A stretch of DNA of 64,000 nucleotides from contig OX637627.1 in the NCBI GenBank assembly GCA_951802195.1, positions 992,001-1,056,000 of the forward strand, given 5' to 3'. Source of the DNA: Tausonia pullulans. Its lineage: Eukaryota > Basidiomycota > Tremellomycetes > Cystofilobasidiales > Mrakiaceae. Shown here in pieces: positions 46,665 to 63,041 of the stretch (its first letter is position 1; the number at the start of each line of letters is the position of its first letter). The notes under the pieces are model-generated. The model saw only the letters and a list, made by a program, of their open reading frames with translations. It had not been told where the DNA came from and made no database searches. The translations under genes were made by a program, and so were the position numbers.

Positions 46665-47174
46665 ATGCTCTCTCGTCTAGTCCGTCGTCTCGTTCCTTCG
46701 CAGCGTCTTGCTCGGTTCCAGTCGCGCTCTGCCGCCCCACCACCCTCGGACAGCAACGCCTCCACTTCGTCGACGCCTGTATCGGAGGACAGCATCCCAT
46801 TGGCGCCTCCATACTCAATCGAGGCTCTTCTCAAGGCTAGCCCACCGACTATTGTCTCTGACGAGACCCTTCGGAAGCTTCACAAGCTCTCAGCCCTCCC
46901 TTACCCGTCGTGTTCTGCCGAGGACATGGCGGGCCTCATTGGCGTTATCGAAGGCGTACGGAACGAGAGCGTTACTAAGCTCCTCTCGCGACTCGATGCG
47001 ACTAGTGAACCCTCGATCGGATGGGGAAGAGCCGAGGTCGTCCTTGACGGTGGGCAGGAGAACGCTGTCGAGCCTTTGGCGGAGCCAGTCAATGTATACG
47101 CTCATGGCCGGGCGCTGCTTGAGCATGCGGAGAAGAAACGGGGATACTTCTTTGTCATCGAGGGGAAAGAGTGA
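46665..47174 (+). CDS. Probable mitochondrial Glu-tRNA(Gln) amidotransferase subunit C-like protein
   Basis: A single-exon gene of 169 residues. The start MLSRLVRRLVPSQRLARFQSRSA is a basic leader that looks mitochondrial. The core has TLRKLHKLSALPYPSCSAEDMAGLIGVIEGVRN, the short helical pattern of GatC-type subunits. The C-terminal half (GYFFVIEGKE end) is not otherwise recognised. The frame is open upstream of 46665 but has no ATG. If it is GatC, it would join GatA and GatB to convert Glu-tRNA(Gln) to Gln-tRNA(Gln) in mitochondria. The similarity is short, so another small mitochondrial protein remains possible. Confidence 0.55.
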   Translation: MLSRLVRRLVPSQRLARFQSRSAAPPPSDSNASTSSTPVSEDSIPLAPPYSIEALLKASPPTIVSDETLRKLHKLSALPYPSCSAEDMAGLIGVIEGVRNESVTKLLSRLDATSEPSIGWGRAEVVLDGGQENAVEPLAEPVNVYAHGRALLEHAEKKRGYFFVIEGKE

Positions 47175-47571
47175 TGAGCGTGCTGGCCATTGCAAGTGAG
47201 CCGAGGCGGACGCAGCTTGTTACTAACAATCGCGCGCTTCGACAGGAAACTGACACTGGACCGATCTATCGACAGCCCTTTTCCGGCAACATCGTCGAAC
47301 AGACGTCGCGGAGTTTTTCTTCTGGTGGCAAAGTCCTGGATCCCGAGGCGGCTGAGGATCGTCAAAGTGCCTCGTCGCGAAATCAGGACCGCTCAACCGC
47401 CCACTATTTCATCGAACTAAAGATGCGGTCGACGGCAAGCTGGATCCTGGAGACGCTAATCGGAGGATCAGTCGATCTTTCATGGGTGTTTTCGCACTTG
47501 CTTTTGTTGCCATTGCGGGAATATACTCGTCCCTCCTGGCAAACTAGGTTCTCAGTCGGTTACGCATTTAA
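47175..47571. other. Convergent intergenic region
   Basis: 397 bp between the GatC-like and LAA2-like stops. Open frames here look like shadows; no gene recognised. Confidence 0.5.
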
Positions 47572-49276
47572 TCAACCCGCCGGGCTGCTCCTTCCGCTGC
47601 CGCTAGCCATGCTTCTCCTCCAGCCACCGCTTGAACCTCCGCCCGTCTTGGCTGCCATCGCAGCCTTTGCTGCGTTCTGGACGAGCTCTCCGATGAGGCC
47701 ATTTGAGACGAGGGCCTCGTTCTTCTGCGCATCGCGGAGCTGCAGCAGGTACGAAAGGAGCATAGAAGCCTGAGCCGTTGTATGTGTAAGAGAGTCCTGG
47801 AGAGCCTCAAGTGTCGAAAGCGGAAGAAGCGAGAGCGCATCTGAGAGGTACTGAGGTAGTTAGCGACAGATTGCGAGTATTTGGTGTGCACTTGATTCCA
47901 ACGAACCTGGCGTCTTCGACAGAAGCTCGCTGGCGAGCTCGGTGTCCATCTCCGGCTGTTTCCCAAGCCCGTATGACTTGTCGGACCGATTTTGAGACCG
48001 GCTGACGTCCACATTCTCCGAGGGTGGCCCACCAGGCGTCCGCCCGCCCCTGAGCGAGCTACTCGTCCCAGTTTCTCGCCTCGTCGACGTCGACTCGGAG
48101 CTCCCGCCGATCGTGTTCGACCGTTTAAGAGTAGGGGGGCGAGCAACTGGGACGGTAGACGAGGGTCGGGGCGGAGCAGGGATTTGGAGCGATGACGATG
48201 AAGGAAGGGTGGAGATGCGAAGGGGAGGCAGCGATGGTGTTCGTTGAGAGGAGACCTGCGAGACAGACAGAACAGAAAGCATTGTTGGCCCACTGAATAG
48301 ACTCGACAAAGAACGACATCACGGGCTCATCCATGGCCCAACCGCCTTGGACGACTTGCCTCGTCGAGATCAACCGGAACGCCGAGGGAGATGAGATGCT
48401 TGCGCCGAACGCGACTCCGGGTCCAGTCCAGGGGCGCGAACGTTGGTGTCTCGGTCAGAGAATTCAGAAGTCGGCGTCTGCATGAAGAGAGCGCGTCGCA
48501 CTCGTCAGCGTCTTCGCTCATCGCCGCACGCATCGCCAGCAGCACGACCCCAGAGGACGCACGATGACTCGTCAACAAGAACCTGGCCAGGGCCCTCCAC
48601 CTGTCGAACATCCTCGTGGCCGAGCTGAGCGTCGACGTCAAGATTGGGGAAGACTGGACCGAGGATGGCTTGGATGGTCTGGGAGAGGGTCTGAGCGTCT
48701 GGGAGAGGTTTGAGATGCAACGAGGAAAGCTAGCATGAAGGGATGGGGCGTCTGTCAGCTTAAGTGACCCTCAATTATCCCTGCCAGTACCATACGGATA
48801 TCAATTACCGCTCGGGGTGCAGGCGGCGGCGGCAATGTCAATTCGTCGGCTGGGAAGGTCGACGACGAGCTGATCTCGGGCGATTCGACCGGGACATCGT
48901 CGAACGCATTGTCGCCAACGTCACCAACGTCCCCGAAGTCTCCAAAATCTCCAAAGTCGTCATCTCCCGCAAAGACGTCGCTCGTAGAGGGAGCCGGCGG
49001 GACGTCGAAGGGGTCGTCATCGAAGCCGTCGTCCTCAGGCTCTGCGAATGTCGTCGAGGGCGGGGCAAGGGCGAAGGATCTAGGAGATGAAGAAGGAGAT
49101 GTATCTGGCACCGGCTTTTCGGTCTCTGCCTCTTCTGGTAAGGCCTGTGGATCCGGTTTGAGAGATGGAGAGGATGAAGGCGGCGGCGAGGGGTCCGTCG
49201 ACTTCGCGTCGGACGACAGACGGGGGGGTACCGGCGAGGACGGCATGTCCACCCAGGCCTGCGAGTCGTCATTCAT
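47572..49276 (-). CDS. LAA2/DUF5102-like AP-1 accessory protein
   Basis: The ATG at 49276 starts MNDDSQAWVDMPSSPVPP. The N-terminal half is acidic and disordered (Ser/Pro/Glu) and holds a cluster of Phe motifs: DDGFDDDPFDVPP, then repeated FGDF units in DDDFGDFGDFGDVGDVGD. Such acidic GDF motifs are known ligands of clathrin-adaptor ear domains. The C-terminal half, on separate exons, has LKPLPDAQTLSQTIQAILGPVFP, then WTRSRVRRKHLISLGVPVDLDE, a Ser/Pro linker, and a helical end (LLPLSTLEALQDSLTHTTAQ, then SYLLQLRDAQKNEALVSNGL). This layout fits fungal DUF5102 proteins; yeast Laa2 links Laa1 to AP-1 in trans-Golgi traffic. The family call rests on the RRKHLISLGVPV block and the Phe motifs. Confidence 0.6.
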
Positions 49277-49534
49277 TTTATTTGAGCTCAGCGGATGTGA
49301 GCCAAAAAGGAGATGGGGGAGGATGTCGGGTGAAGCGAGCAGAGCACGCTTGTGAGGGCCGGTCGGTGGTCGTTGGGGGTATACGGAGTACGGCGCGTCC
49401 TCATTCTAGAGCTGCCTCCCGCCGGTTTACGTTGGTCGTCAAGGCAAGCCGTCTTCTTTCAGGTCTTTTAACAGTCTTTCGACTCGAGTCTCACGGGATG
49501 ATCGACAACCAAGCATGACAACACAAGCATACTG

Positions 49535-51531
49535 TCATTCATCGACCCAGCAGCCCATTGGTCGACCGTGCGCCCACTGCTCTTCCGCCATTAGAGACCA
49601 GCCGCTAGAAGCCGGAGGCATCCCCTCGAAATGCACCCCGCTCACTGGTGCACATCGAGCTGATTCCGAAAAGGACGAAGGGGATGGCGGGGGCGAATGC
49701 TGAGATGCATGCAGCTGAAGACAAGAGGAGTTAGCAGTCATGCCACGATTCCAAGGTCAAGAGCTCTCAACTTACGAGCTGCTCCAGCTGTTGCAGTCGA
49801 GCCTCCATCTCAGAGAGTTCGGAGACAGGCGGAGCTGATACTCTAGAAGAAGAGACGTCCACAGCATTCTTTGGGTCGGTGCAAAAGGGAAGCAGTGGTC
49901 AGATTGGGTCGTCCAGCAGCACACTTGCTCACCCGACGGGACTCACGTGAGCAGGATCGATAAGACCAAGAAGGGAGCTCAATCGTCCTTCCAGCTCAGG
50001 ATGACGGGCCGAAAGCACCTTGAGAATCTCCACCGATCTGGGAAGCGAGCGAGGGTGATACATTAGCAAGAATAGGCAGGCATATGGAAAGTTAGGTGGT
50101 TGTAGACTGACATTGTGCTCTCCCACGCCAACTTGATGAGAGTAGTGACAAGTTCCTCTCTCTCCTCCACCGGAAGGGCTTCGTCAAAGATCCAGACGAA
50201 CCAGCTTGCCAGGGTTGCCTGCGATGTTGCCCGCTCTTTGCCCTTGCCCTTGCCCTTAACCTTGTGAGAGATCGGCGATGATCCGCTCTCACCTACAGAT
50301 AGCAATGTGGAGAGGATAGTGAGTCCAAGAATGTTGACAAGCGAGGGGTATGTTCTTGAAAGGGACTTGATGAGCGGCGCGTAGAGATTGAGGAGGGCAG
50401 GAGGCGGATGGGGAGAGTCGAGTGCAAAGGTTGACCGTTTCCTGAGCGAGCGAGAACCAGCCAACCCGTCAGTCGAAGAACAGGCCGATACCTTGGGCTA
50501 AGAAAGACGTACTTCAGGGATAGAGGGACAAGGATGCTTTCTATGTTCTCGTCATCGTCGTCACCTCCAATAAGACCAGACGCGAACGCGCGGATGCCCT
50601 CCCTGGATCGTCCCGTAAGAACCTCGGCGGCCTCGATCCACCCAGCAAGCTCCTTGCCAGAGGCTTTGAGCGGCGCATAAGGGAGCGAACGATCACGGAG
50701 CAGAGCTTTTGCTACGTTTTTGTACGCTTTAAGGAGCGGGGGCAGGAGGGCGAGGTGCGCCTTGAAAGCCTCCGACGGCGGAGGCACCAGCGGATCGAGC
50801 TCCGCGACCAGCGCTGGGTTGAGAGTGGGAAGAAAGAAGGACCTCCGAAGGTACTCCAGCGCCTATCAAGCAGAGACATTTCGTAAAACCGGCGGTGAGT
50901 ACCGAAGATGTAAGGGATGGCACGCGGTGTGGCGCGCCCAGGCTAGGAAGGGCTTACCTGTTCGGCGCCTTGACGCAAGACGGCGAAACCCGGGAGAGCC
51001 TCGTGGGTTCCGGCATGTCGGAGCTCAACTAGCCAGCCTGGGATGGCGAGCTCGGCGGCGATCATCGAAATTGGGCGAGCGAACTGGCCGGTTTGGAGGG
51101 GGTCGACGAGCGAGTTGACGAAGCGGACGAGGGAGAGCGCGAGCGAGAGCCTGATAACGTGCGGGTCGACGGCCGGATGGGCGCGAACGAGAAGGACTGA
51201 GGAGAGGAGGGAGAGCGTCGAGCCGAGCGCTACAGGGTGGGAAGCCGGAAAAGCGTAGAGCCAGGTCTTGAGCTGAAGACAGGTCGCGGATAGGTCAGAC
51301 AGGTTGGCCGAGGTGGCGGAGGGCGCGAAGAGGACAGCAGGTGTCAGCGAACTGAGAGTGCGACCATCTTCTCCTGGTGTAGCTGCAGGGGTTTGGGCAC
51401 CACCACATCATACTGACTCTTCTAGACGCAAGCTGACGTGCGTCGAGATCGTTGGGGTCGTCGAAGATCCAACTACAGACTTGGGCGAGCTCATCCGGCG
51501 TACGCCAAGGGACCTTGCGCGGGAGCTGCAT
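49535..51531 (-). CDS. LAS1: LAS1, pre-rRNA ITS2 endonuclease
   Basis: The ATG at 51531 starts MQLPRKVPWRTPDELAQVCS, leading into FDDPNDLDARQLASRRV, the typical Las1 N-terminus. A helical domain follows: HPAVDPHVIRLSLALSLVRF, VNSLVDPLQTGQFARPIS, IAAELAIPGWLVELRHAGTHEALPGFAVLRQGAEQALEYL. The RHAGTH motif carries the RH...TH residues of the HEPN nuclease site. The middle (KNVAKALLRDR, LAGWIEAAEVLTGRS) and C-terminal exons are more variable. The end WAHGRPMG then CWVDE matches the conserved W-x-x-x-P-hydrophobic-G end of the family. Las1 cuts ITS2 with Grc3 in 60S assembly. Seven or so exons; a Lys/Gly-rich stretch (KVKGKGKGKERA) may be a nuclear signal. Confidence 0.88.
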
Positions 51532-53601
51532 TGCGACTTTAAGATGAGGCCGCTGGATTGAACGAGTAGCGGACGACCTGAGGTCCAAGGCTGGACTTCA
51601 GAAGGAGAGTTGAAGGCCGGAAAGAGAGAAGTGAGGGGGAAGAGAGGAACGAGGTAAGCAGGTGCGCTGCGCTTGGATCACCTTGGATTTCTGTCACCCG
51701 GTCAACCTATCTGTTTCTCGCTCGTAGTGAGCTTTGAAGCGACCGCGTTCTACCTAAACCGCCAGATTGAAGACATGCTGCATCATACTTTTCTTTCTTA
51801 AATATAAGCCTTGGCCTAGCGATGTCGATACATGGTAGTTTGCATGTGTGCGCGCAAGTCAGACTGGTCTCGGTCCTGCAGGGCAAAAGTCGTGAACGGC
51901 GAGGATAGTCTGACTGACTGGATGCCTCGTGGTTCCTCTAAGACCTCCTGGAGCAAATCTGGGGGCGAGAGCTTCTCGCCATGCCTGGCAAGAAGAATTC
52001 GCGGGGCCTCTCAACAAGAGATATGTGTGTGAGGAGACGAAGGAGGGGCAATGAGAGCAGGTCAGTGTCTCGGTAGCGAGAATATTGCAACTACATACAT
52101 GTGAGAAGATGAAGGAAGAAAAAAAAAGAGGGCGAGGAAACGTACATGAGCAACATGCGGAGTCTGAGAGCAAGCGCATCGTACGCGCGCGTGCGCAAGC
52201 AGAGCGATACCTCACTCTCATCATCGGAGGCCTCCGCTGAACACAAACGACGTGAGATAGGCCACTCATGTTCCTCGAGAGTTTTATCGCCCGAGCAACC
52301 AGCAGGATCAGGCCGGCGACGCAGGCCATCGTTACGTTCACATTGTCTTTTGTTGCGTGGTCGAAAGGATGACACGCATGACACCGGCGCTGCCAACGTG
52401 GCGACGCATATACCGTGCGTAAGAAGGCGGGTCCTTGCAAGAAATTAGAGAGATAAAAGGGGAACAGAAGGGAATCAAATGGCAAAGTCGTCTGGTTGAT
52501 TTTTGGTTGGTGCCTCCTAGCTGGAGAGGTTGATCTCTTCTCGATTCAGCATCGCCTGTCCGGCTCCCAGCCCCCAGCCGGGGAAGGGCTGCGGAGACCG
52601 CGATGGAAGGAGCAGAGAAAGAAGGGGTAGAGGGGAGGAGCGGACTTGTTTTCGGAGCCGTCGCTGCTTGATTAAAGAGTGAGGGGGAGAAGGCAACCAA
52701 CTGTGGCATGAGACGCGTGGGGTTGCCGCCGATGAGGCGGGACTGGGGCGAGATCGGCCAGAGAGACGAGCTGGATGAGGAGGACGAAGGACAAGAAAAA
52801 AAAACATCCGGGCGGGGTGGGGAGGCAGAGAGAGACAGAGCGAGGAAGGGAGCGGCAGAAAGGTGGGCGACCGGGCGACCCGAAAGAGGGGGTCATGTCA
52901 AAGGGCGGGGTGGGCGGGGTCAGTATCTAGAACCGTGGGGCTTTCGAGGTGCACAGAGGGAGGGGGTCCGCCGTTCTTGAGTGTGTGCCTCTCTTCCCAC
53001 GACGAGCTAGCGGCGAACCGCCCATCGAACGTCCGCTCTTTCCCTGTCTCGCCACGAGCACCTCATTCTCACCCTCACTCCGACGCCCCGTCTACCACTT
53101 CCGACGCCAGCCGCCAGCCCAGCCCGACCGCCCGACTGCCAGACAGCCATCAGCTAGCCCAGAGCCTCTTCAGCAAGAACGCTTCTCCTTGCTCCTCGCT
53201 CGTCGTCGGTCTTTGCCCCCGCCGTTGGTCTCTTGCATCCCTCCCCTCTGCGTACCATCCGTCGCCAGCCTGCCGTCCTTCCGTTCCCTCCTTCCTCTCT
53301 TCCTTGCCCCCCTCCCATTCAGCGTGAGTCTCGGGCGCCAACGGATCCCTTTATGCAGTGTCGGCCCTCCCCGCCGCTTGTTTCCTCGCCCTTCCCACCC
53401 ACTCCTGCTTCCTCGCTCTCTCGTGGGCTGCCGGTTTCACCGACCGCGACGCGTCCCGAAGCGGGCCAAGGCCATCGCGCCGAGCCAGGTGCGAGCCGAC
53501 GTTGGCCGTCTGCTTGCTTGCTTCCTGCCCTTCGTGGGCCATCCATTCATCCATCCAGCCTGCCTGATTCCTTCGGGTCGTCGGCTCACCTTCGATGAAG
53601 A
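51532..53601. other. Long upstream region of the bHLH gene
   Basis: About 2 kb without a recognisable gene; shadow frames on both strands only. The last ~600 bases are strongly pyrimidine-rich with many short upstream ATG frames, so it probably holds a long leader, perhaps with an intron (a GTGAGT lies near 53322, a CAACGCAG near 53635-53642). Confidence 0.5.
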
Positions 53602-56226
53602 ATGACTGACCCTTGCTCTTCTCGTGCCCGCTATCAACGCAGCCCGACCGGCCGCCCGTTCGGAGACAAGTCGTTGCCCGGCTCGTCGCGCCGGCTCCAG
53701 TCGCCCAACTACTCTCATCTGTCACTCGCTCCCTCTCTCCTTTCGGACTCCTCGCGCCCGCGTGTTCGCTACCCTGCCAACATGGACACGGACGACGTCC
53801 CAACACCACGTGGCGCTCTCGTCCCGTCTGCGCCGCTGACGAACGACGCTCCGCGGTCCGACGTTTCCTCGTCGCCTCCCCCGCCCAAGCTGCCGGCGCT
53901 CACGCTTCAGCGGCCGTCGAACCCGTATGAGCCTGGGCAGCTGCCGCCGATCGCGCCGCTGCACCCGATCAACTTCTCCCCGTTCCATCCAGAGGTTCGA
54001 CGAGGGAGCATTACCGACCCGTCGCTGCACGCGTCCTCGCCCGTCGGCGCCTTTAAGCGCAACTCGCCGAATGGAGCAGAGGGCGGCGGCTCCACGACAG
54101 CAGCGACGGTAGCAGGCACAACCCCACCGACGCCTGGCTCTGCCGTCGGCCCTCTCCGCGAGCTTCCTGTTCAGCAGCCACCATCTTCCTCCGGCACTGT
54201 CCCTCCTCTCTATGCGCCTTCTCCTCTCTCCGGCTGGCATCCCGCCATCGCCGCCTCGTCCTCGGCTTGGCCTCCGTCATCCCAGCCGCCACCTCTGCCT
54301 GGCCAGCTGCACTCCCGCCTACCCTTCCCCGCCCGCTCCGCCTCCATTTCGCCCACCTCCCACGCTCGCCCGACTCCGTCCGCGGGAGATGTGTCCTCCT
54401 TCGCAAGCTATCGCATGGGCGAACCTGTCTCCCCCCGAACCGCCAGTCCGTCGACCACTCTACCCTCTCTTTGCTCCCAGGCATCCCTGAAGCGGGCCGA
54501 CTCGGGCGGCCGCCCTCCCTCACGCCCGTGGACGCCAGACCAGGCTAACAGCTCGGGTAGCGCCGGGGCAGGCAGCTCAACCGACAGTCGCATCCGCACC
54601 CCAGATGAATCTGCCCAGGGCGGTGGCGGCAGGCCCGACGATGGTAGTCGCAAAGGCAACCATCCGGCGAGCGAGCAACGCGACCGGCTTACGCACCAGC
54701 TCCCCCAGTTTGACTTTTCCCAGCGCCGTCACTCCATCGCCCTCGGCTACTCGCTGCCGTCGTCCTCGTCCCTCTCTCAAGGAACGCTCCCGCCGCCTCC
54801 TTCCTGGCCCAGCCAGTCTCCTCAGGTTGCGCTGAAGCGCAAGATGTCGCACGATAGAGCCATGCACGCGCCCCTGCACCATTCATCAACCTCCTCGCCC
54901 ACCACGGGCTCACCTGGTGCCAGCGGCGGCGGCAACCCCTCGGTCCCCTCGCCTCTCGCCGAAGGAGGGCCTCTCAAGCGGAGGGGATCCGCCTTCGACA
55001 CCAAGATGACCTCTCTCTCGTTGATGGACTCCAATCCTCCCGCTCCTCACGATGGCTCTGGAAGAACCATCCCTCCCCTCTCCGCCCGGGGCGCTCCTGG
55101 AAACGGCGGCTGGTTGGCTGACAGGCGTGACTCGACGGCGTCCCTCTGGTCCAACGCGAGTTCAACCGGCGGGGGCTACGGATCCACGCAGACCAGTTAC
55201 ACCACTGGAGGAGGTGGCTCAGGTTCTGAGTTCGGCGGAGGATCCAAGAGCTATGCGCCGCCGCCATCTGGGTCGGCCACGAGCGGTTTCCCAAATGCGT
55301 ACGCATGGAATGCGCCTCCGTCAGGGCCTCAACAAGTCCCTACAGGCGGCCTTACTTCCTTTGAGGCCCCGAGCAGTGGCGCAGCTCAGAGTTCCTCGCG
55401 ACCAGGTTCGCCGACAAACGGGCATGCGCTTCCTCGCGCGCCTGTTGGTGATGCTCCCATGACCTCAGTGAAGAGCCATTCGCCGTCGTCGTCGGCCTCC
55501 CCGTTGGACACTGGCGCACCAACCTCTTCCTCGTTCGCCCCAGGCCACCACCGCGGGGCGACTCAGGGCTCGGCCTCCTCGTCTGGCTCGCACCTGGCTC
55601 CACCTCCGGCGGCGGGTGCTGCTGACAGCGAGACGCCCTATTCGCGCAGCCCCGAACTTCGTGTGAGCCACAAGCTCGCGGAGAGGAAGCGGCGGAAAGA
55701 AATGAAGGAGTTGTTTGACGAGCTGCGCGATCAGCTCCCGGCGGACAGGGGCATGAAGGCAAGCAAGTGGGAGATTCTTAGCAAAGGTGAGACGACCTGG
55801 TCGCTTGATCTTGACTTGGTATGGCAGCCAGCAGATCCTGACTCGTTGGCCCTTTTATTGCACCGACGTCTTTATCCAGCCGTCGACTATATTTCATTGA
55901 TCAAGTCGTCCAACGATGCCAAGAACCGCGAGATCGACCAGCTTCGTCGCGAGCTGGAAGCCACGCGTGTTGGTGCTGCCAACGGAGGAGGCCGTTCACA
56001 CCACCAGCCGCCAGGCATCCTTGCTCACGGCGGCCAACCTCACTCCGTCGAGGGCTACGCTCCGCCGCCAATGATGTTAGGAGGTCCAGGTCCTCCGACA
56101 AGTGCCTATCTCTCGGGTCCGTACGGATACCATCACCCACCCCCGCCGCCATCTCAGCAGTCGTCGGTCCGGTCGTCCTGTACGCGTTCGGATCACGTTT
56201 ACATCTCTGGTTCTTCCCTTCCCTGA
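53602..56226 (+). CDS. Large bHLH transcription factor
   Basis: A long Pro/Ser/Gly-rich protein of about 840 residues with one bHLH domain near the C-terminus. The basic region SHKLAERKRRKEMKELFDEL has H, E and R at the 5-9-13 positions of class B factors that bind CACGTG. The loop and helix 2 read KASKWEILSK|AVDYISLIK, with an intron at 55787-55879 between them, then a short leucine-zipper-like coil (NREIDQLRRELEATR). The rest is disordered, with SPLxxG and Ser/Pro stretches (for example SSSPPPPKLPALTLQRP). The start is unsure: 53602 is the first ATG, but MDTDDVPTPRGALV at 53782 is an alternative if a leader intron is removed. The 3' end may also differ, since a possible donor near 56180 could splice to 56257 and end SYAPVSDR. 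Confidence 0.85.
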   Translation: MTDPCSSRARYQRSPTGRPFGDKSLPGSSRRLQSPNYSHLSLAPSLLSDSSRPRVRYPANMDTDDVPTPRGALVPSAPLTNDAPRSDVSSSPPPPKLPALTLQRPSNPYEPGQLPPIAPLHPINFSPFHPEVRRGSITDPSLHASSPVGAFKRNSPNGAEGGGSTTAATVAGTTPPTPGSAVGPLRELPVQQPPSSSGTVPPLYAPSPLSGWHPAIAASSSAWPPSSQPPPLPGQLHSRLPFPARSASISPTSHARPTPSAGDVSSFASYRMGEPVSPRTASPSTTLPSLCSQASLKRADSGGRPPSRPWTPDQANSSGSAGAGSSTDSRIRTPDESAQGGGGRPDDGSRKGNHPASEQRDRLTHQLPQFDFSQRRHSIALGYSLPSSSSLSQGTLPPPPSWPSQSPQVALKRKMSHDRAMHAPLHHSSTSSPTTGSPGASGGGNPSVPSPLAEGGPLKRRGSAFDTKMTSLSLMDSNPPAPHDGSGRTIPPLSARGAPGNGGWLADRRDSTASLWSNASSTGGGYGSTQTSYTTGGGGSGSEFGGGSKSYAPPPSGSATSGFPNAYAWNAPPSGPQQVPTGGLTSFEAPSSGAAQSSSRPGSPTNGHALPRAPVGDAPMTSVKSHSPSSSASPLDTGAPTSSSFAPGHHRGATQGSASSSGSHLAPPPAAGAADSETPYSRSPELRVSHKLAERKRRKEMKELFDELRDQLPADRGMKASKWEILSKGETTWSLDLDLVWQPADPDSLALLLHRRLYPAVDYISLIKSSNDAKNREIDQLRRELEATRVGAANGGGRSHHQPPGILAHGGQPHSVEGYAPPPMMLGGPGPPTSAYLSGPYGYHHPPPPPSQQSSVRSSCTRSDHVYISGSSLP
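55787..55879 (+). other. 93-nt intron inside the bHLH domain (frame-neutral)
   Basis: GTGAGA donor and CCAG acceptor. Its length is a multiple of three and it has no in-frame stop, so a retained copy would add 31 residues at the start of helix 2. Confidence 0.8.
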
Positions 56227-56667
56227 AGACTGACGCGTCCCTTTATCTACCGATAGATGCTCCAGTCAGTGACCGATAGCAAAATGCGACCTGTCTCTTT
56301 CCTCCCTCTCTACCGTCCTTCCATTTCTCAACTATATCACCAACCGCCCCGAGCATTTCATCCGGCTTCCGCGTCGTCTCCCTCCCTCCTCGGACGCTCT
56401 TCCCAGGGACCTGTCAAGTGGATGCCCGGGGCCGCTATCGCCTGTAATTTTTCCTTTCTTTGTTTGTCTCATCGTTGGGAAGTAAGGGGGGGGGGGGCAG
56501 GGGAGGAGTCCGTAGCCCAAGCTGTTTTTGTTCTGCCCTGTTTACGCTTGCGTTATGATACCTTTCGCCTTTTTTTTTGTGAAACTAGATCTGAGATAAA
56601 AGGCATGCATGAATGAAAAATTTGAAAAAAAGGAGACGAGAAGTTGCCCTGTCGTTCTCGATGCCGA
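56227..56667. other. Convergent intergenic region
   Basis: 441 bp between the bHLH stop and the YTA7 stop. It contains a G10 tract near 56487 and T runs, likely 3' end signals. No gene seen. Confidence 0.5.
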
Positions 56668-62558
<5,891 letters not shown>

Positions 62559-63041
62559 CTAACGGCGCATCACGATGCCCGAGGCGCGAACAGATGGACG
62601 GGAGGGGTGAATGGGGAAGGCGGTGGGCTCTCGCGAGACACGAGAGGTGGTGGTGTGAGAGAGAACGCGAGCCCCCCGCACACCGCGAGGCCCTGAGCTC
62701 GCCACCGCGTTGGCCTGAGGTATCTCGAGATGGCTGGCGCGCGTGTGGTCACCGACCTTGTTCCCGCCACATCAGCCATTCATGCGTGACTTCGCCCATG
62801 AACCTCCCACCCACACTGGACAAGCAATCTGCAAATTTCTGTGTCCCCAGCCGCCTCTTCCTCGTGCACGCGCCCGAGGTCGAATAGGCGAAGAGACTGC
62901 GAAGACAGATATCCATCCCATTTATGACCTCCGCCACCTCTCGACACTTGCTCCATCAACCAGATCAGTGGCTCAGTCATGCCGTCATCATGCAACATCA
63001 TTATCAAGGGAGTCCAGAGACGGGTCTGTGCCAACTCGTAT
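62559..63041. other. Tandem intergenic region
   Basis: 483 bp between the YTA7 ATG and the eIF3d stop, both minus-strand genes; it must hold the YTA7 promoter. No gene recognised. Confidence 0.5.
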
